Below are positions 32,182 through 41,730 of a DNA stretch of 64,000 bases, piece after piece (position 1 is the first letter of the stretch; the number at the start of each line of letters is the position of its first letter). Both the position numbers and the translations under genes were made by a program. The stretch lies in the NCBI GenBank assembly GCA_036741235.1, contig DAINSQ010000001.1, positions 62,001 to 126,000 on the forward strand. Reading direction: 5' to 3'. This DNA is from JABWBR01 sp036741235 (GTDB lineage: Bacteria > Bacteroidota > Bacteroidia > Chitinophagales > Saprospiraceae). The notes below the pieces were generated by a model that did not search any database, was not told the origin of the DNA, and saw only the letters and a list, made by a program, of their open reading frames with translations.

Positions 32182-33816
32182 TTATTTATTGCCTAGCAAC
32201 TTATTATATTTAGCCGGATCGCGCAACACCTCTATGGCCTGGGAAATCTCCTGATCGTTGCGCAGGCCCATCTGTGTTTTTCCCCGCTGGTAATAATAAC
32301 GGCCTGCGATTTCTTTTTCCAGTATATTGATAATGGCCTGCTTGTGCTTTTCGATTTCGTTTTGCTTGGAGGCTTTGATTTTGCCCTCCATTGTTTTTAT
32401 TTCCGCATCAAGCGAAAATCCTTCTTTACTGCTTTTCGCTTTGAGTTGTTTCAACAGCTTTTCGCTTTCGAGGTCATATTCGAAATTGCGTTGGCCTAAG
32501 AACAACATGAAATCATTCCACGCTGTAAACCGGAAATCCTCAACAGCCGCGATGGTTTCGTTTTTGAGGCAGTATTGCGTCACGAAATCGAACAGGATAT
32601 GTTGCTCCAATAATGCTTTTACCACTGGAATATCGGTTTCGGCATCGAGGTAGATATCCGGTTTAACGCCGCCGCCGTCGAGTACGGTGCGGCCATTGCG
32701 GGTTTTAAACTGCGCGCGTTTTTCATCCGGGATATCTACGGGTTCGCCGTTTTTGTATTCTACGCTTTGAATACAGCGCTGGCTGGGGATATAATATTTT
32801 GCGGTGGTAAGTTTCACCTTCGAGTTGTAACCGATATCATACGTATTTTGCACCAGTCCCTTGCCATAAGAACGCTGACCGATCAATATTCCGCGGTCAT
32901 AATCCTGTATTACGCCGCTAACAATTTCAGAAGCGGAAGCTGAATTTTTGTTAATCAAAACTGCCAGCGGTATTTCTTCATCGATAGGGGGCGCCAGCGT
33001 TTTAAAGCTGCGGTCCCAGTCCTTCACCTTGCCTTTGGTAGTCACCACCAGTTCGCCTTTGGGAACAAAAGCATTTACAACATTGACGGCCTCAGTGAGC
33101 AAACCGCCGCCGTTGCCGCGCAGATCGAGGATAACCCCTTTCAGCCCGGGGTTGTTGGTTTTAAGTTCTTTGAGTGCGCTTGCTACGTTGGCGCCTGCCT
33201 CGCGGGTAAATACAGAAAGCGAGATGTAACCGATATCGTTACTTACCAATCCCTGATAGGGTACATTGGGCACTTCTACCTCTTCGCGCACCAGCTTGAC
33301 CTTAAAGTCGCCGGTTTTGCCGGGACGGCGAATCGTGAGTTCCACTTGGGTACCGGGGAATCCGCGCAAAATATTGTTGATATCGTCGGGATTTTTGCCC
33401 TTTATGTCCTTGCCATCGATAGCCACAAGTTGGTCGCCCACTTTCAGCCCGGCTTTGTCGGCCGGCTGGTCCTTGTACAACTCGGTTATAGTTACATATT
33501 CGCCGATTTTTTCGCTCAGCGCGCCTACGCCGTGGTATTTGCCCTCCGACATAAACCGGTAGCCTTCGATATCGGATTCAGAAATATAATTTGTAAAAGG
33601 ATCCAGCGAGCCCATCATAGCATCGATGCCTGTGCGCATCAGCTTGCCGGGGTCTACTTCGTCTACGTAATTGGTATTGACTTCTTTGTATAAGTTGGCA
33701 AAAATCTCAATGTTTTTGAGAATTTCGAAATACTTATCGCCATTGTGGTGGTAGGTAAAAGCCATACCGCCGGTTAATACGGCCAGCAGGACCGACACTT
33801 TCAGGATTCGCTTCAT
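32182..33816 (-). CDS. S41 family C-terminal processing peptidase
   Basis: Envelope tail-specific protease (CtpA/Prc type). From the ATG at 33816 it has 544 aa with an N-terminal signal/anchor (MKRILKVSVLLAVLTGG). A PDZ domain follows (GVGALSEKIG to TIRRPG), then the S41 catalytic core GYISLSVF, LDLRGNGGG, serine in NKNSASASEI and lysine in RSYGKGLVQ. A C-terminal Lys/Glu-rich region of ~150 residues is typical of Bacteroidota members. An ATG at 33876 is also in frame but would bury the signal. It is divergent from bcp. Confidence 0.93.
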   Translation of the reverse strand: MKRILKVSVLLAVLTGGMAFTYHHNGDKYFEILKNIEIFANLYKEVNTNYVDEVDPGKLMRTGIDAMMGSLDPFTNYISESDIEGYRFMSEGKYHGVGALSEKIGEYVTITELYKDQPADKAGLKVGDQLVAIDGKDIKGKNPDDINNILRGFPGTQVELTIRRPGKTGDFKVKLVREEVEVPNVPYQGLVSNDIGYISLSVFTREAGANVASALKELKTNNPGLKGVILDLRGNGGGLLTEAVNVVNAFVPKGELVVTTKGKVKDWDRSFKTLAPPIDEEIPLAVLINKNSASASEIVSGVIQDYDRGILIGQRSYGKGLVQNTYDIGYNSKVKLTTAKYYIPSQRCIQSVEYKNGEPVDIPDEKRAQFKTRNGRTVLDGGGVKPDIYLDAETDIPVVKALLEQHILFDFVTQYCLKNETIAAVEDFRFTAWNDFMLFLGQRNFEYDLESEKLLKQLKAKSSKEGFSLDAEIKTMEGKIKASKQNEIEKHKQAIINILEKEIAGRYYYQRGKTQMGLRNDQEISQAIEVLRDPAKYNKLLGNK

Positions 33817-33978
33817 CTTTTTATGCGGGTTTATTTCATTGTATAAAGAACGTCGGTTTTCAAAACTTGGTTGCATGTTAACGAAAATTATACCGTCTTC
33901 TGTTGTTTGTCTTTCGTAATATGCGAATTGAACCAACATCGTTTCCAACTGTTTTTTTTGCAAAACAACTTTTGTACA

Positions 33979-34440
33979 ATGACACATCTGAAAGAAGGCG
34001 ACAAGGCGCCGGCATTCAGCGGCCTGAATGAGAAAGGGGAAACCGTTTCGCTGGCCGATTTCCAGGGTAAAAAGCTGATCCTGTTTTTTTATCCCAAAGA
34101 CGACACTTCAGGATGTACGGCAGAGGCCTGCAATTTGCGCGATAACTATGCTGAACTGAGGAAGCAAGGTTTCGAGTTGCTGGGCGTAAGTCCCGATAAT
34201 GCCAAAAAACATCAAAATTTCAAGACCAAATACGACCTGCCTTTTCCCCTGTTGGCCGACACAGAGCAAACAGTGCTAAAAGCCTACGGCGTATGGGGCC
34301 CAAAACAGATGTACGGCAGGACTTATGAAGGCGTATACAGAACTACCTTTATCATTGATGAGCAGGGTACTATTTCTAAAATTTTCACAAAAGTTGATAC
34401 GGGCGCGCATAGCCGTCAGATTATCGAAGCGATTGGTTAA
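33979..34440 (+). CDS. bcp: Thioredoxin-dependent thiol peroxidase (peroxiredoxin Q)
   Basis: 153-aa peroxiredoxin that reduces hydrogen peroxide and organic peroxides with thioredoxin. The active-site region is KDDTSGCTAEACNLRDNY, with the peroxidatic Cys in GCTAE and the resolving Cys five residues on, the usual PrxQ pattern. The ATG at 33979 starts MTHLKEGDKAPAF, a normal N-terminus; the frame extends upstream across the promoter region without homology. It is divergent from the S41 protease gene. Confidence 0.95.
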   Translation: MTHLKEGDKAPAFSGLNEKGETVSLADFQGKKLILFFYPKDDTSGCTAEACNLRDNYAELRKQGFELLGVSPDNAKKHQNFKTKYDLPFPLLADTEQTVLKAYGVWGPKQMYGRTYEGVYRTTFIIDEQGTISKIFTKVDTGAHSRQIIEAIG

Positions 34441-34491
34441 TGTCCCTTGCTTTTATTATTTTTGGGGCGCATCAACTTCAGCGACTTTTGC

Positions 34492-35436
34492 ATGCGCCCT
34501 TCCCGCGTAATAGGACATTTTGAAGGCGCCGCCCGCGGCCCTTTGCTGATTTGCTTTGGCGGCATACATGGCAATGAGATTGCAGGCGTCAAGGCTATCA
34601 AAACCGTTATTCGCCTGTTGGAGCGCGAGGCTGAGATCAACCCTGGTTTTACTTTCAGGGGTGCGATATTGGGTCTACACGGCAATATCCAGGCTACTAT
34701 AGCCGGCACTCGTTTCATTCGCACAGATCTTAACCGCCTTTGGACGCCTGCCCACATACAGCGCTTACAATCCTCGCCCCGGGAATCGCTTCATGACGAA
34801 GATGCGGAACTATACGATTTGCTGCACCACATAAAAGCGCGAATCACTACCTATCAACCTGAACAGCTCTTCCTTGTAGATTTGCACACCACCAGCGCCG
34901 GTGGGGGTATATTCACCGTGGCTGCCGATACCTCTGAAAGCGTTCAACTGGGGTTGGCCATGCGGGCGCCCGTTATTACGGGGCTACTCAAGGGACTTGA
35001 GGGTACAACGCTTCAATATTTCACTACGGAAAACACCGGCATTCCCACCACTGGGGCTTCTTTTGAATCCGGTCAGCACGACGATCCGCTGTCAGTTAAC
35101 CGCGCCATTGCCGGCATTATCAATTGCATGCACCAAATCGGCTGTTTGCCTGATGGCGCTGTTGAAAATCGCTACGACCAATTGCTCATTCATTACAGTG
35201 TGGGGCTTCCGAAAATAGCCGAGCTGGTATCCAGCCACAGGGTACACCCTGGCGATCAATTCCGCATGCGCCCCGGCTTTGTCAATTTTCAGCCTATTAA
35301 AAAGGGCGAGGTGCTCGCCTACGACATCCACGGCCCCATTACGGCTATTGCCGACGGGCTCATACTCATGCCGCTGTATCAGCCGCAGGGAAGCGATGGT
35401 TTTTTCATTGTGAGGCCAGTCCTCACTCCTCAATAA
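34492..35436 (+). CDS. Succinylglutamate desuccinylase/aspartoacylase family zinc hydrolase
   Basis: 314-aa member of the AstE/AspA branch of M14-type zinc hydrolases. Zinc ligands are His and Glu in GGIHGNEIAG and His in VDLHTTSA; the catalytic Glu is in GASFESGQH. Substrates in this family are N-acyl amino acids, but the exact one is not clear. The ATG at 34492 is used; a TTG at 34447 would add 15 residues. Its 3' end overlaps the convergent lipoprotein gene by 14 bp. Confidence 0.87.
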   Translation: MRPSRVIGHFEGAARGPLLICFGGIHGNEIAGVKAIKTVIRLLEREAEINPGFTFRGAILGLHGNIQATIAGTRFIRTDLNRLWTPAHIQRLQSSPRESLHDEDAELYDLLHHIKARITTYQPEQLFLVDLHTTSAGGGIFTVAADTSESVQLGLAMRAPVITGLLKGLEGTTLQYFTTENTGIPTTGASFESGQHDDPLSVNRAIAGIINCMHQIGCLPDGAVENRYDQLLIHYSVGLPKIAELVSSHRVHPGDQFRMRPGFVNFQPIKKGEVLAYDIHGPITAIADGLILMPLYQPQGSDGFFIVRPVLTPQ

Positions 35437-36382
35437 ATACCGGCCCCAATTGAGATTTGTAGGTAGTATCCGTCAGTTGCTTTTTCTCTTTGGTTTTCCA
35501 GTTCATTAATGAAATGTGATATTGCCGTTCATCATTATCGCTGCTGTTAAACACTAGCCAATTCCCGTCGGAGCTCCAATCGTGCCATCCTTCTGATTCA
35601 GGGTTGTCTATCAACTTCCATTGTTTTGTACCATCCGGTGTTACGGCAAAAATACTGTGCCTTCCATTTTGACGGGAAACGTAAGAAATAAAGTTTTCTG
35701 TTGGATGCCAACGTGCTGAACCGGCTCGATATCCGTATTCTTTTGCAGAGGGATTGTCTTCTGGATAATACGTTAGCTGTACAGGGTTACCGCCGGATTC
35801 ATCCATGAGATAGAGTTCTTCATGTGTTGATTTGTCCCGCCTGTTCTTTTTGTAGCTGAATACAATTTTTTTTCCATCAGGCGAAAAACAGGGATCTCTG
35901 TACATTGCTGCCGTATCGTTGGTGATTTGTTTATACGCGCCTGTTTTTGCGTTTACTATAAACAATTGATATCGTAACGCTTTGCCGACTCTTGCCGAAA
36001 CAACTATTTCTTTACCATTTTTTCGGCTGCTCATCCAGCTATCCTCCAGTTGTAAATTGCTAATTTTTTTGACCTTTTTTCCATTAGAATCACTTTTATA
36101 CAAAAAGAAACAACGATAACAGGTATCTCTATCGCTGATAAAAAACAAACTATTTTTATACGCGTAATAAGTCCAGGCAACATCATCATCGTTAATAATA
36201 TTTTTTTTATTCGACCCGTCAAAATCCATTTTAATTATTTCCCAATCGTCTTTTGTTGTATCGGGAATATGAATATTGTAAGCTATAGAGTAATTGTGTT
36301 CTCTATTTTTTGAATGGCTTTGCGACGTTGCGCAGGAATAAACCAAAAAGCTTATGATTGCTGCAAGTAAAATATCTTTCAT
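35423..36382 (-). CDS. TolB-like beta-propeller lipoprotein
   Basis: 319-aa lipoprotein (signal ending LVYSC, Cys17). The mature part is a WD40-like/PD40 propeller: repeats such as DPCFSPDGKKIVFSYKK, SARWHPTENFISYVSR and HDWSSDGNWLVFNSSD. TolB-type propellers bind other envelope proteins; no enzyme site is visible. Codon use is more AT-rich than the neighbours, as in the next two genes, suggesting a shared recent origin. No close promoter box was found. Confidence 0.8.
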   Translation of the reverse strand: MKDILLAAIISFLVYSCATSQSHSKNREHNYSIAYNIHIPDTTKDDWEIIKMDFDGSNKKNIINDDDVAWTYYAYKNSLFFISDRDTCYRCFFLYKSDSNGKKVKKISNLQLEDSWMSSRKNGKEIVVSARVGKALRYQLFIVNAKTGAYKQITNDTAAMYRDPCFSPDGKKIVFSYKKNRRDKSTHEELYLMDESGGNPVQLTYYPEDNPSAKEYGYRAGSARWHPTENFISYVSRQNGRHSIFAVTPDGTKQWKLIDNPESEGWHDWSSDGNWLVFNSSDNDERQYHISLMNWKTKEKKQLTDTTYKSQLGPVFIEE

Positions 36383-36616
36383 TGCTTATGTGTCTGGTTT
36401 GTGAAAAAAACAGTTGACTCGAAAAATAGAGCAAGGATTATGTGTGACAATGACAAATAGTCCATTAACCGGTATCGGGCAAAATAGAATATTGTGCTTT
36501 CAGTCGTTATCTTTAATCCAGGCTTAAAATAAGTGCATTGGCCAGTGTGCGCGGCCCTTAATTCTTAATTGCAAAACTAGAATGAAAAGACACAGTAGTA
36601 TTGGAAAATTTTTACA

Positions 36617-37435
36617 TCATTCAATGGCTATATAGTTGGTAAATTCGCGCTTCGTTTTCAAAAATTGCTTTGGCGTAAACCCTGAAAATTCTTTAAAGTC
36701 ATTGATAAAATGAGCCTGATCATAATATCCGCTATCTAAGGCAATATGTGTCCAATCGATAAAACAGCCAGCTTCAATTTCTTGTACGGCTTTCTGAAAA
36801 CGAATGATCTTTAAAAATGCTTTAGGCGTCAAGCCAACGTGTTCATTGAAAATGGAGATCAAGTGCTTTTGAGAATAACCAACCTTTTCAGCAAGAAGAC
36901 GGATAGACAATTGATGTGGATTTTGCATCATTAAATTAACGGCATAATCTACAAATGGATTTGCAATTAGTTTATTGGCATAAGCTGTTGACAAATACTG
37001 TTCTACATACTCGAATTTTTGCTGGGTAGTCGGCAAGTCGCGTAAAATATTGCGCATATTCAAGATATTGTTTGACATAACCAGTTCTCCATCTACAACA
37101 CAATCTGTCAGTTCACTCATTGGCATATCAACAAAAGGATAAGCTTTGCCTTTTTGGAAATAAATAATAAACATTTCATTGTCGCGTCCCGATGGAATAG
37201 TGATGAATTTTTCTCTAATTCCTGAAAACCATACGTTTTTACAGCATTGAATTTCTTTTAAAGTATAGTTATCATAGATAAATTTAGGCTGATCGGTAAG
37301 GTCAATAACCACATAAGTGTATGCATCAGGCAAAAACCTGTCTACTGAATGCTCCGGGGTGTAACCTTTATAATAAACGAAGTACTCAATAAACTGATTG
37401 AGGGGGAAAGGAGGTATACGGGTTTCGATAATCAT
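36617..37435 (-). CDS. AraC family transcriptional regulator
   Basis: 272-aa regulator from ATG 37435. Residues ~1-150 are a DUF6597-like sensor domain (PPFPLNQFIEYFVYYKG, RFLPDAYTYVVIDL) and ~165-265 the double helix-turn-helix: SIRLLAEKVGYSQKHLISIF and HIALDSGYYDQAHFINDFK, ending SGFTPKQF. The ligand is unknown. It lies 12 nt after the SRPBCC gene on the same strand, so they probably form an operon. AT-rich composition. Confidence 0.9.
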   Translation of the reverse strand: MIIETRIPPFPLNQFIEYFVYYKGYTPEHSVDRFLPDAYTYVVIDLTDQPKFIYDNYTLKEIQCCKNVWFSGIREKFITIPSGRDNEMFIIYFQKGKAYPFVDMPMSELTDCVVDGELVMSNNILNMRNILRDLPTTQQKFEYVEQYLSTAYANKLIANPFVDYAVNLMMQNPHQLSIRLLAEKVGYSQKHLISIFNEHVGLTPKAFLKIIRFQKAVQEIEAGCFIDWTHIALDSGYYDQAHFINDFKEFSGFTPKQFLKTKREFTNYIAIE

Positions 37436-37447
37436 TTTCAACTCCCG

Positions 37448-37954
37448 CTATGAATACAAAAACGCTGCATTCGATTCAGCATAATGTTTCATTTTTTTGA
37501 TGGCTATTCTCATTTGCCCTTTCCAGAATACATTTCCAAAAAACCAATGGAATGGGTATGCGAGTATGCTTTTTGAATATAACGTATAAACCCAGCGCAC
37601 ATCAATGGCTTGTTGATCGTTTTCTACAAAATACATCTCCCCCTGAAATTCCGTAAACCCCATGCTCCACTGCCTGAATTCGGCAATCCCCCACCGCCAG
37701 TATTTGTTTTCAATTCTCTCATACACTTCATCAATACCGATTTCACCGCCTTTTGAAAACATGCTTTTTGCCGAATGAGGAATTCTCGTACCGCCCGGCT
37801 TTCCCCAGGTTACATCTTCCGTAAATTTTACCACCGCGGGAACAGGGCCGTATCCCACCAGAAATTGCGTTACATCTCCGAGTATGGGCGTTTTAAATGC
37901 CCGCTCCAGCGAGCAATTGAAGGTGGCTTCGACTTGAATAATTGTTTTTATCAT
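37448..37954 (-). CDS. SRPBCC (START-like) family protein
   Basis: 168-aa protein with the polyketide-cyclase/START-like layout: VEATFNCSLERAFKTPILGD at the N-terminus, a beta-rich middle (WRWGIAEFRQWSMGFTEFQGEMYF) and a C-terminal helix. Such domains bind hydrophobic ligands in a cavity. The ATG at 37954 is preferred because a TAATTTTG promoter box (37993-38000) lies downstream of the alternative start at 38008. It is cotranscribed with the AraC regulator, whose ligand it might help sense or process (inference). Confidence 0.78.
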   Translation of the reverse strand: MIKTIIQVEATFNCSLERAFKTPILGDVTQFLVGYGPVPAVVKFTEDVTWGKPGGTRIPHSAKSMFSKGGEIGIDEVYERIENKYWRWGIAEFRQWSMGFTEFQGEMYFVENDQQAIDVRWVYTLYSKSILAYPFHWFFGNVFWKGQMRIAIKKMKHYAESNAAFLYS

Positions 37955-37992
37955 TATGAATGATACACAGTTTATAATGATTTCGTGATACG

Positions 37993-38000
37993 CAAAATTA
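37993..38000 (-). promoter_or_regulatory. Candidate -7 box of the SRPBCC-araC operon
   Basis: TAATTTTG on the minus strand matches TAnnTTTG and leaves a ~38-nt leader to the ATG at 37954. Confidence 0.45.
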
Positions 38001-38056
38001 AACGACATGCAATGATGCCAGTATGTCTGGTCGCTCCTACAGCCGACAACCTTCGA

Positions 38057-38665
38057 CTATTTCGTCCACTCAAAAGTTTCTAACATTTTAATGACATCAG
38101 CTTTTACAAACTCGTATACCGGCGCCAGCGAATCGGGTTTGGCTTGAGTATTGAAATACAAGGCGCCGCGGATGAAATGGCTGGAGCTGTCGGTGAGGTA
38201 AAATTGCAGGGGCGAGGCGGCAGGGCCCCGAATATCAAAAATAAATCCGCTAACGCCGTCTTTTGAAATCGGTATTTCATCGATATAGTTAGCGCGTTTT
38301 TTATGCCAATCTACCATTTCGAAGGCATCGCGCTTGAGGAGCTCGAGATCCTGACTGCTTTTAACAGGGGCGTAGCTGCAATGCAGGCGGCTGTCAAAGG
38401 CCGGGGTGTAAATGTCAAACCAGCAAAGATGAGCGGGTTTTTCATTAAAAAAAGAAGTGTCCTGCTGTATTTCGGCATAAGCCGGATATTGAAATGTAAA
38501 ATTGCAGTAGTCTTTGTCGAAGGCGCGGTAGCTCTTTTCGGGGTAGACAACTTTGGGATACCCCCGCGGCCGAGGTACCGGCACTGATTCCTCCTTACAG
38601 CCTGCCCAAATCACAGTAACAAAAATAACGCCTAGCATATGGCGAAAAAAAGACCAGGTTTGCAT
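38057..38665 (-). CDS. gldD: Gliding motility lipoprotein GldD
   Basis: 202-aa lipoprotein (signal ending IWAGC, Cys23). The mature start VPVPRPRGYPKVVYPE matches the PRPRGY signature of GldD, and the rest (CNFTFQYPAYAEI, HLCWFDIYTP, FDIRGPAASPLQFYLTDS) follows the family. GldD is needed for gliding and T9SS function in Flavobacterium. It lies next to gldE, ssb and mutY, a gene order conserved in the phylum. GldD alone does not prove that the organism glides. Confidence 0.93.
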   Translation of the reverse strand: MQTWSFFRHMLGVIFVTVIWAGCKEESVPVPRPRGYPKVVYPEKSYRAFDKDYCNFTFQYPAYAEIQQDTSFFNEKPAHLCWFDIYTPAFDSRLHCSYAPVKSSQDLELLKRDAFEMVDWHKKRANYIDEIPISKDGVSGFIFDIRGPAASPLQFYLTDSSSHFIRGALYFNTQAKPDSLAPVYEFVKADVIKMLETFEWTK

Positions 38666-38674
38666 ATCGTATAG

Positions 38675-40103
38675 TTAATCGCCGTTGGCGATGGTGATTA
38701 ATATGCGCTCAATCCGGCGCTCATTTACTGCAACGATGCGGAAGTGATAAGAATTGTAGGAGATCTCTTGCCCTTCGCGCGGCATATCACCCAACAATTC
38801 CAGGATAAGACCGGCAAAGGAGTCGGCGTCGCCCTTGACTTCGTCAAAAGTGTCGGTATCGATGCCCACTACGCGACAGACATCGTTGAGTAAGGTTTTG
38901 CCTTCAAAGATGTAGTTATGCTCGTCGATTTTCTGGAAGATGACCTCGGGTTCGTCGTCAAATTCGTCTTTGATTTCACCGATGACTTCTTCCATGATGT
39001 CTTCCAGTGTCACAATACCCGAAGTGCCGCCGTATTCGTCGACGACGATGGCCATGTGCAGGTGCTGACGCTGGAATTCTTTGAGCAGATCGCTGATTTT
39101 TTTTGTTTCGGGTACAAATAACACGCTGGTGCGAACCAGTTGCTGCCACTGAAAGTCGTCGGTTTCGCGTAAGTGGCCCAGCAGGTCTTTGACGTAAAGG
39201 ATGCCTGTTATATTGTCAAAATCCTCGTTGTACACCGGGATACGGGAATACCCTGACTCGCGCACGATTTGGAGTAGATCGTTATAGGAGGCGCTATGAT
39301 CTACGGCTACTACGTCGACGCGGGCGCACATGATCTGGCTGACGGTGACGTCGCCGAATTTGAGCAGACTTTTTAGGATGTCTTTTTCCTGGTCGGTGTC
39401 TTCGGCTCTGTTTACAGTGAGTTCGATGGCCTCGTCGATGTCTTTACGGCTGGCCAACCCTGCGGCGGCGGAGTAAGGCGCCATGGCAAGCCTGCGCTCT
39501 ACTGCTTTGGTCCACCCCATGATTCCTGCTATAAGCGGTCTGGTGATTGCCATAATAACAAACATGGGTTGTATCATGATTGTAGATACGTATACTTTAT
39601 TGAGGCGGGCATACACTTTGGGCACCAGTTCGGCAAAGAGGATGAGCAAAAAAGTGGCGCCGGCCAGGGCAAGCAAAAAATTCAGTACGCCGCCCATTAT
39701 TTCAGGCGTTGTATTCAGCGGCAGGCCTATGTTCATAGCTCGATGTNNNNNNNNNNTGTACCGCCCATTCGCCCAGCGTATCATGCGAGAGTAGTTTAGA
39801 CAAGACGGCGTTGAACAACAAAATGACTGCCACGTTGACAATACTGCTGCTAAAGAGAATAGTGGTATGCAGCCTGCGGGTATCTTCTTTGAGTTTCAGC
39901 AATCGGATGCCCAGATCGCGATTATCCTGCTGGATTTTTTCGTAATCTTCCGCGCCAAGCGAAAAAAAAGCTACCTCGGCGGCAGATAAAAATGCCGCGC
40001 CAATCAACAATAACAACAGCAGGACTACGCCCGCAATGATTTCGAATGAGGGGTTGATGGTAAGTAGTAGCGCTAATGCGTAACTGTCAGGTTCTGGCTC
40101 CAA
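38675..40103 (-). CDS. gldE: Gliding-motility-associated protein GldE, CNNM/CBS type, interrupted by an N gap
   Basis: Membrane protein with an N-terminal CNNM/DUF21 transmembrane domain, a paired CBS domain ([52 protein letters not shown]) and a CorC_HlyC C-terminus. Ten N bases (39747-39756) lie in the membrane domain, and the two sides are out of frame by one. The reading frame is restored if the true gap length is a multiple of three, so the 10 N is a placeholder. The start is TTG (40103), giving the family-like EPEPDS start. Operon: mutY-ssb-gldE-gldD. Confidence 0.88.
39747..39756. other. Assembly gap (10 N)
   Basis: Ten N bases inside gldE. The gap cannot be 10 bases in reality if gldE is intact: its length must be a multiple of three to join the two halves. 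Confidence 0.98.
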
Positions 40104-40142
40104 AACATCCTGGATTTGGTGATCAATGCGGCGGCGGCAGGT

Positions 40143-40556
40143 TTAGAAAGGAAGGCCGTCGTCCATATTTTCGGGAATTGGTTCTTGTTCGGGTGACTCA
40201 GAGGCGCCATCAGGGCCGGTATGCCCTTCTTTTCGGGGCCCTAATGTTCTGAACGTATTGGCCACCACCTCTGTAACCTTTCTGGGGTTGTTGTCCTGGT
40301 CTTGCCAGGTACGGTGGGTGAGCTTACCCTCGACATACACCTGCATGCCCTTTTTGAGCAAACTCTGAGCGCGTTCGGCCAATTCGCGCCATACCACAAT
40401 ATCATGCCATTCGGTAAGTTTTTTCCATTCTCCGTTTTTGTCTTTGTAGTATTCATGGGTTGCCAGGGTAAATTTGGCCACCATGGCGCCGTTCTCCAGT
40501 GTCCTGATCTCGGGGTCTTTTCCGAGATTACCGATCAATATCACGCGATTTACCAT
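40143..40556 (-). CDS. ssb: Single-stranded DNA-binding protein
   Basis: 137-aa SSB: OB fold over residues 1-105 (VNRVILIGNLGKDPEIR, HEYYKDKNGEWKKLTEWHDIVVW in part, VYVEGKL) and a flexible acidic tail ending MDDGLPF, the protein-interaction tip in which the final Pro-Phe is conserved. It functions as a tetramer in replication and repair. It follows mutY and precedes gldE. Confidence 0.96.
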   Translation of the reverse strand: MVNRVILIGNLGKDPEIRTLENGAMVAKFTLATHEYYKDKNGEWKKLTEWHDIVVWRELAERAQSLLKKGMQVYVEGKLTHRTWQDQDNNPRKVTEVVANTFRTLGPRKEGHTGPDGASESPEQEPIPENMDDGLPF

Positions 40557-40580
40557 GATGCAAAAGGGTTGCGTTTCAAC

Positions 40581-41684
40581 TTAAAATAACTCTAAAAATA
40601 GTGAATTATCCTTTAGGTAGCCATCTATTAATCTTGGAAATGCAAATTTATTCAAGTTTTTTCTATCCACCTGAATTGCATCGTCAAGTTTTGGCAATTC
40701 GGCTTTTTCGGGTATTTCTAATTCCCAGAAGGCGCCGATAATGCGCTGGTGAGTGAGTTCTTGCCTGATCGGAGGCGATTTTTTGCGCAGGACAAATTCG
40801 GTGTGTTGCATTAGCGACTGAAATTCGGCCAGGGAATATAAATCGCCGGGCTGATCGACGAGTTCCCCGGTTTCAATCATTGGAAACTCATAAAGTAACT
40901 GCCAGATGTCTTTTTCTGTGCGTTGCCTGATCCACACTGATTGGGCGCCCGCCGGCTGAATGACCAGATAGTTGAAATAGCGGTCGCGGCGAGCAATTTT
41001 TTTTGACTTGACGGGCAGCTGCAAAACGCTACCGGAGGCATAAGCCTTGCAATAGAGCGTGAGCGGGCAGGCGGTGCACGCCGGCGACCGCGGAGTACAA
41101 ACCGATGCGCCAAAATCCATGATAGCCTGGTTGTATGCGCCGGGCTGTTGTTGGTCGAGCATCTGCTGGGCAAGCGCAGTAAATGCTTTTTTGCCAACAG
41201 AACTATCTATGGGCGTATCCAGATTTTCAAACCGGGCCAATACGCGGAATACATTGCCGTCGAGCACAGCATAAGGCTGGTTGAAAGCAAAAGAAGCGAT
41301 AGCAGCAGCCGTATAGGGACCCACTCCGGGCAAAGCTACAATTTGATCGTATTGCATAGGAAATTGACCGCCATACTGATCGACCACCTGGCGAGCTGCG
41401 GCCAACATATTCCGTGCACGAGAATAATAGCCGAGCCCTTCCCACAACTTCATTACCTCGTCATCCGGGGCGGCAGCCAAATCACCGATTGCAGGAAAGC
41501 GGTTTTTGAAGGCCTCATAATAGGGCAGGCCCTGCTCCACCCGCGTTTGCTGGAGGATTATCTCTGAGAGCCAGACCAGGTATGGGTTTTTCTCTCCCTT
41601 CCAAGGCATTGGCCGTTGGTGGGCGGCGTGCCACAACATCAGCCGCGAGCGGAATTCCCCCCCCCTGTCGCTTGTCTTTTCCAT
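40581..41684 (-). CDS. mutY: A/G-specific adenine glycosylase
   Basis: Removes adenine mispaired with 8-oxoguanine. From ATG 41684 it has 367 aa. It has WLSEIILQQTRVEQ, the helix-hairpin-helix LPGVGPYTAAAI, catalytic Asp in AVLDGNVFRV and the iron-sulfur loop Cys-x6-Cys-x2-Cys-x5-Cys in CTPRSPACTACPLTLYC. The C-terminal NUDIX-like domain that reads 8-oxoG is present (WIRQRTEKDIWQLLYEFP). Sixteen additional residues upstream are rejected. It heads the mutY-ssb-gldE-gldD run. Confidence 0.95.
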   Translation of the reverse strand: MEKTSDRGGEFRSRLMLWHAAHQRPMPWKGEKNPYLVWLSEIILQQTRVEQGLPYYEAFKNRFPAIGDLAAAPDDEVMKLWEGLGYYSRARNMLAAARQVVDQYGGQFPMQYDQIVALPGVGPYTAAAIASFAFNQPYAVLDGNVFRVLARFENLDTPIDSSVGKKAFTALAQQMLDQQQPGAYNQAIMDFGASVCTPRSPACTACPLTLYCKAYASGSVLQLPVKSKKIARRDRYFNYLVIQPAGAQSVWIRQRTEKDIWQLLYEFPMIETGELVDQPGDLYSLAEFQSLMQHTEFVLRKKSPPIRQELTHQRIIGAFWELEIPEKAELPKLDDAIQVDRKNLNKFAFPRLIDGYLKDNSLFLELF

Positions 41685-41730
41685 TCCTTTTGTAATAACC
41701 GCAGAATGCCGCCCCCGGTTGAATAACCAC

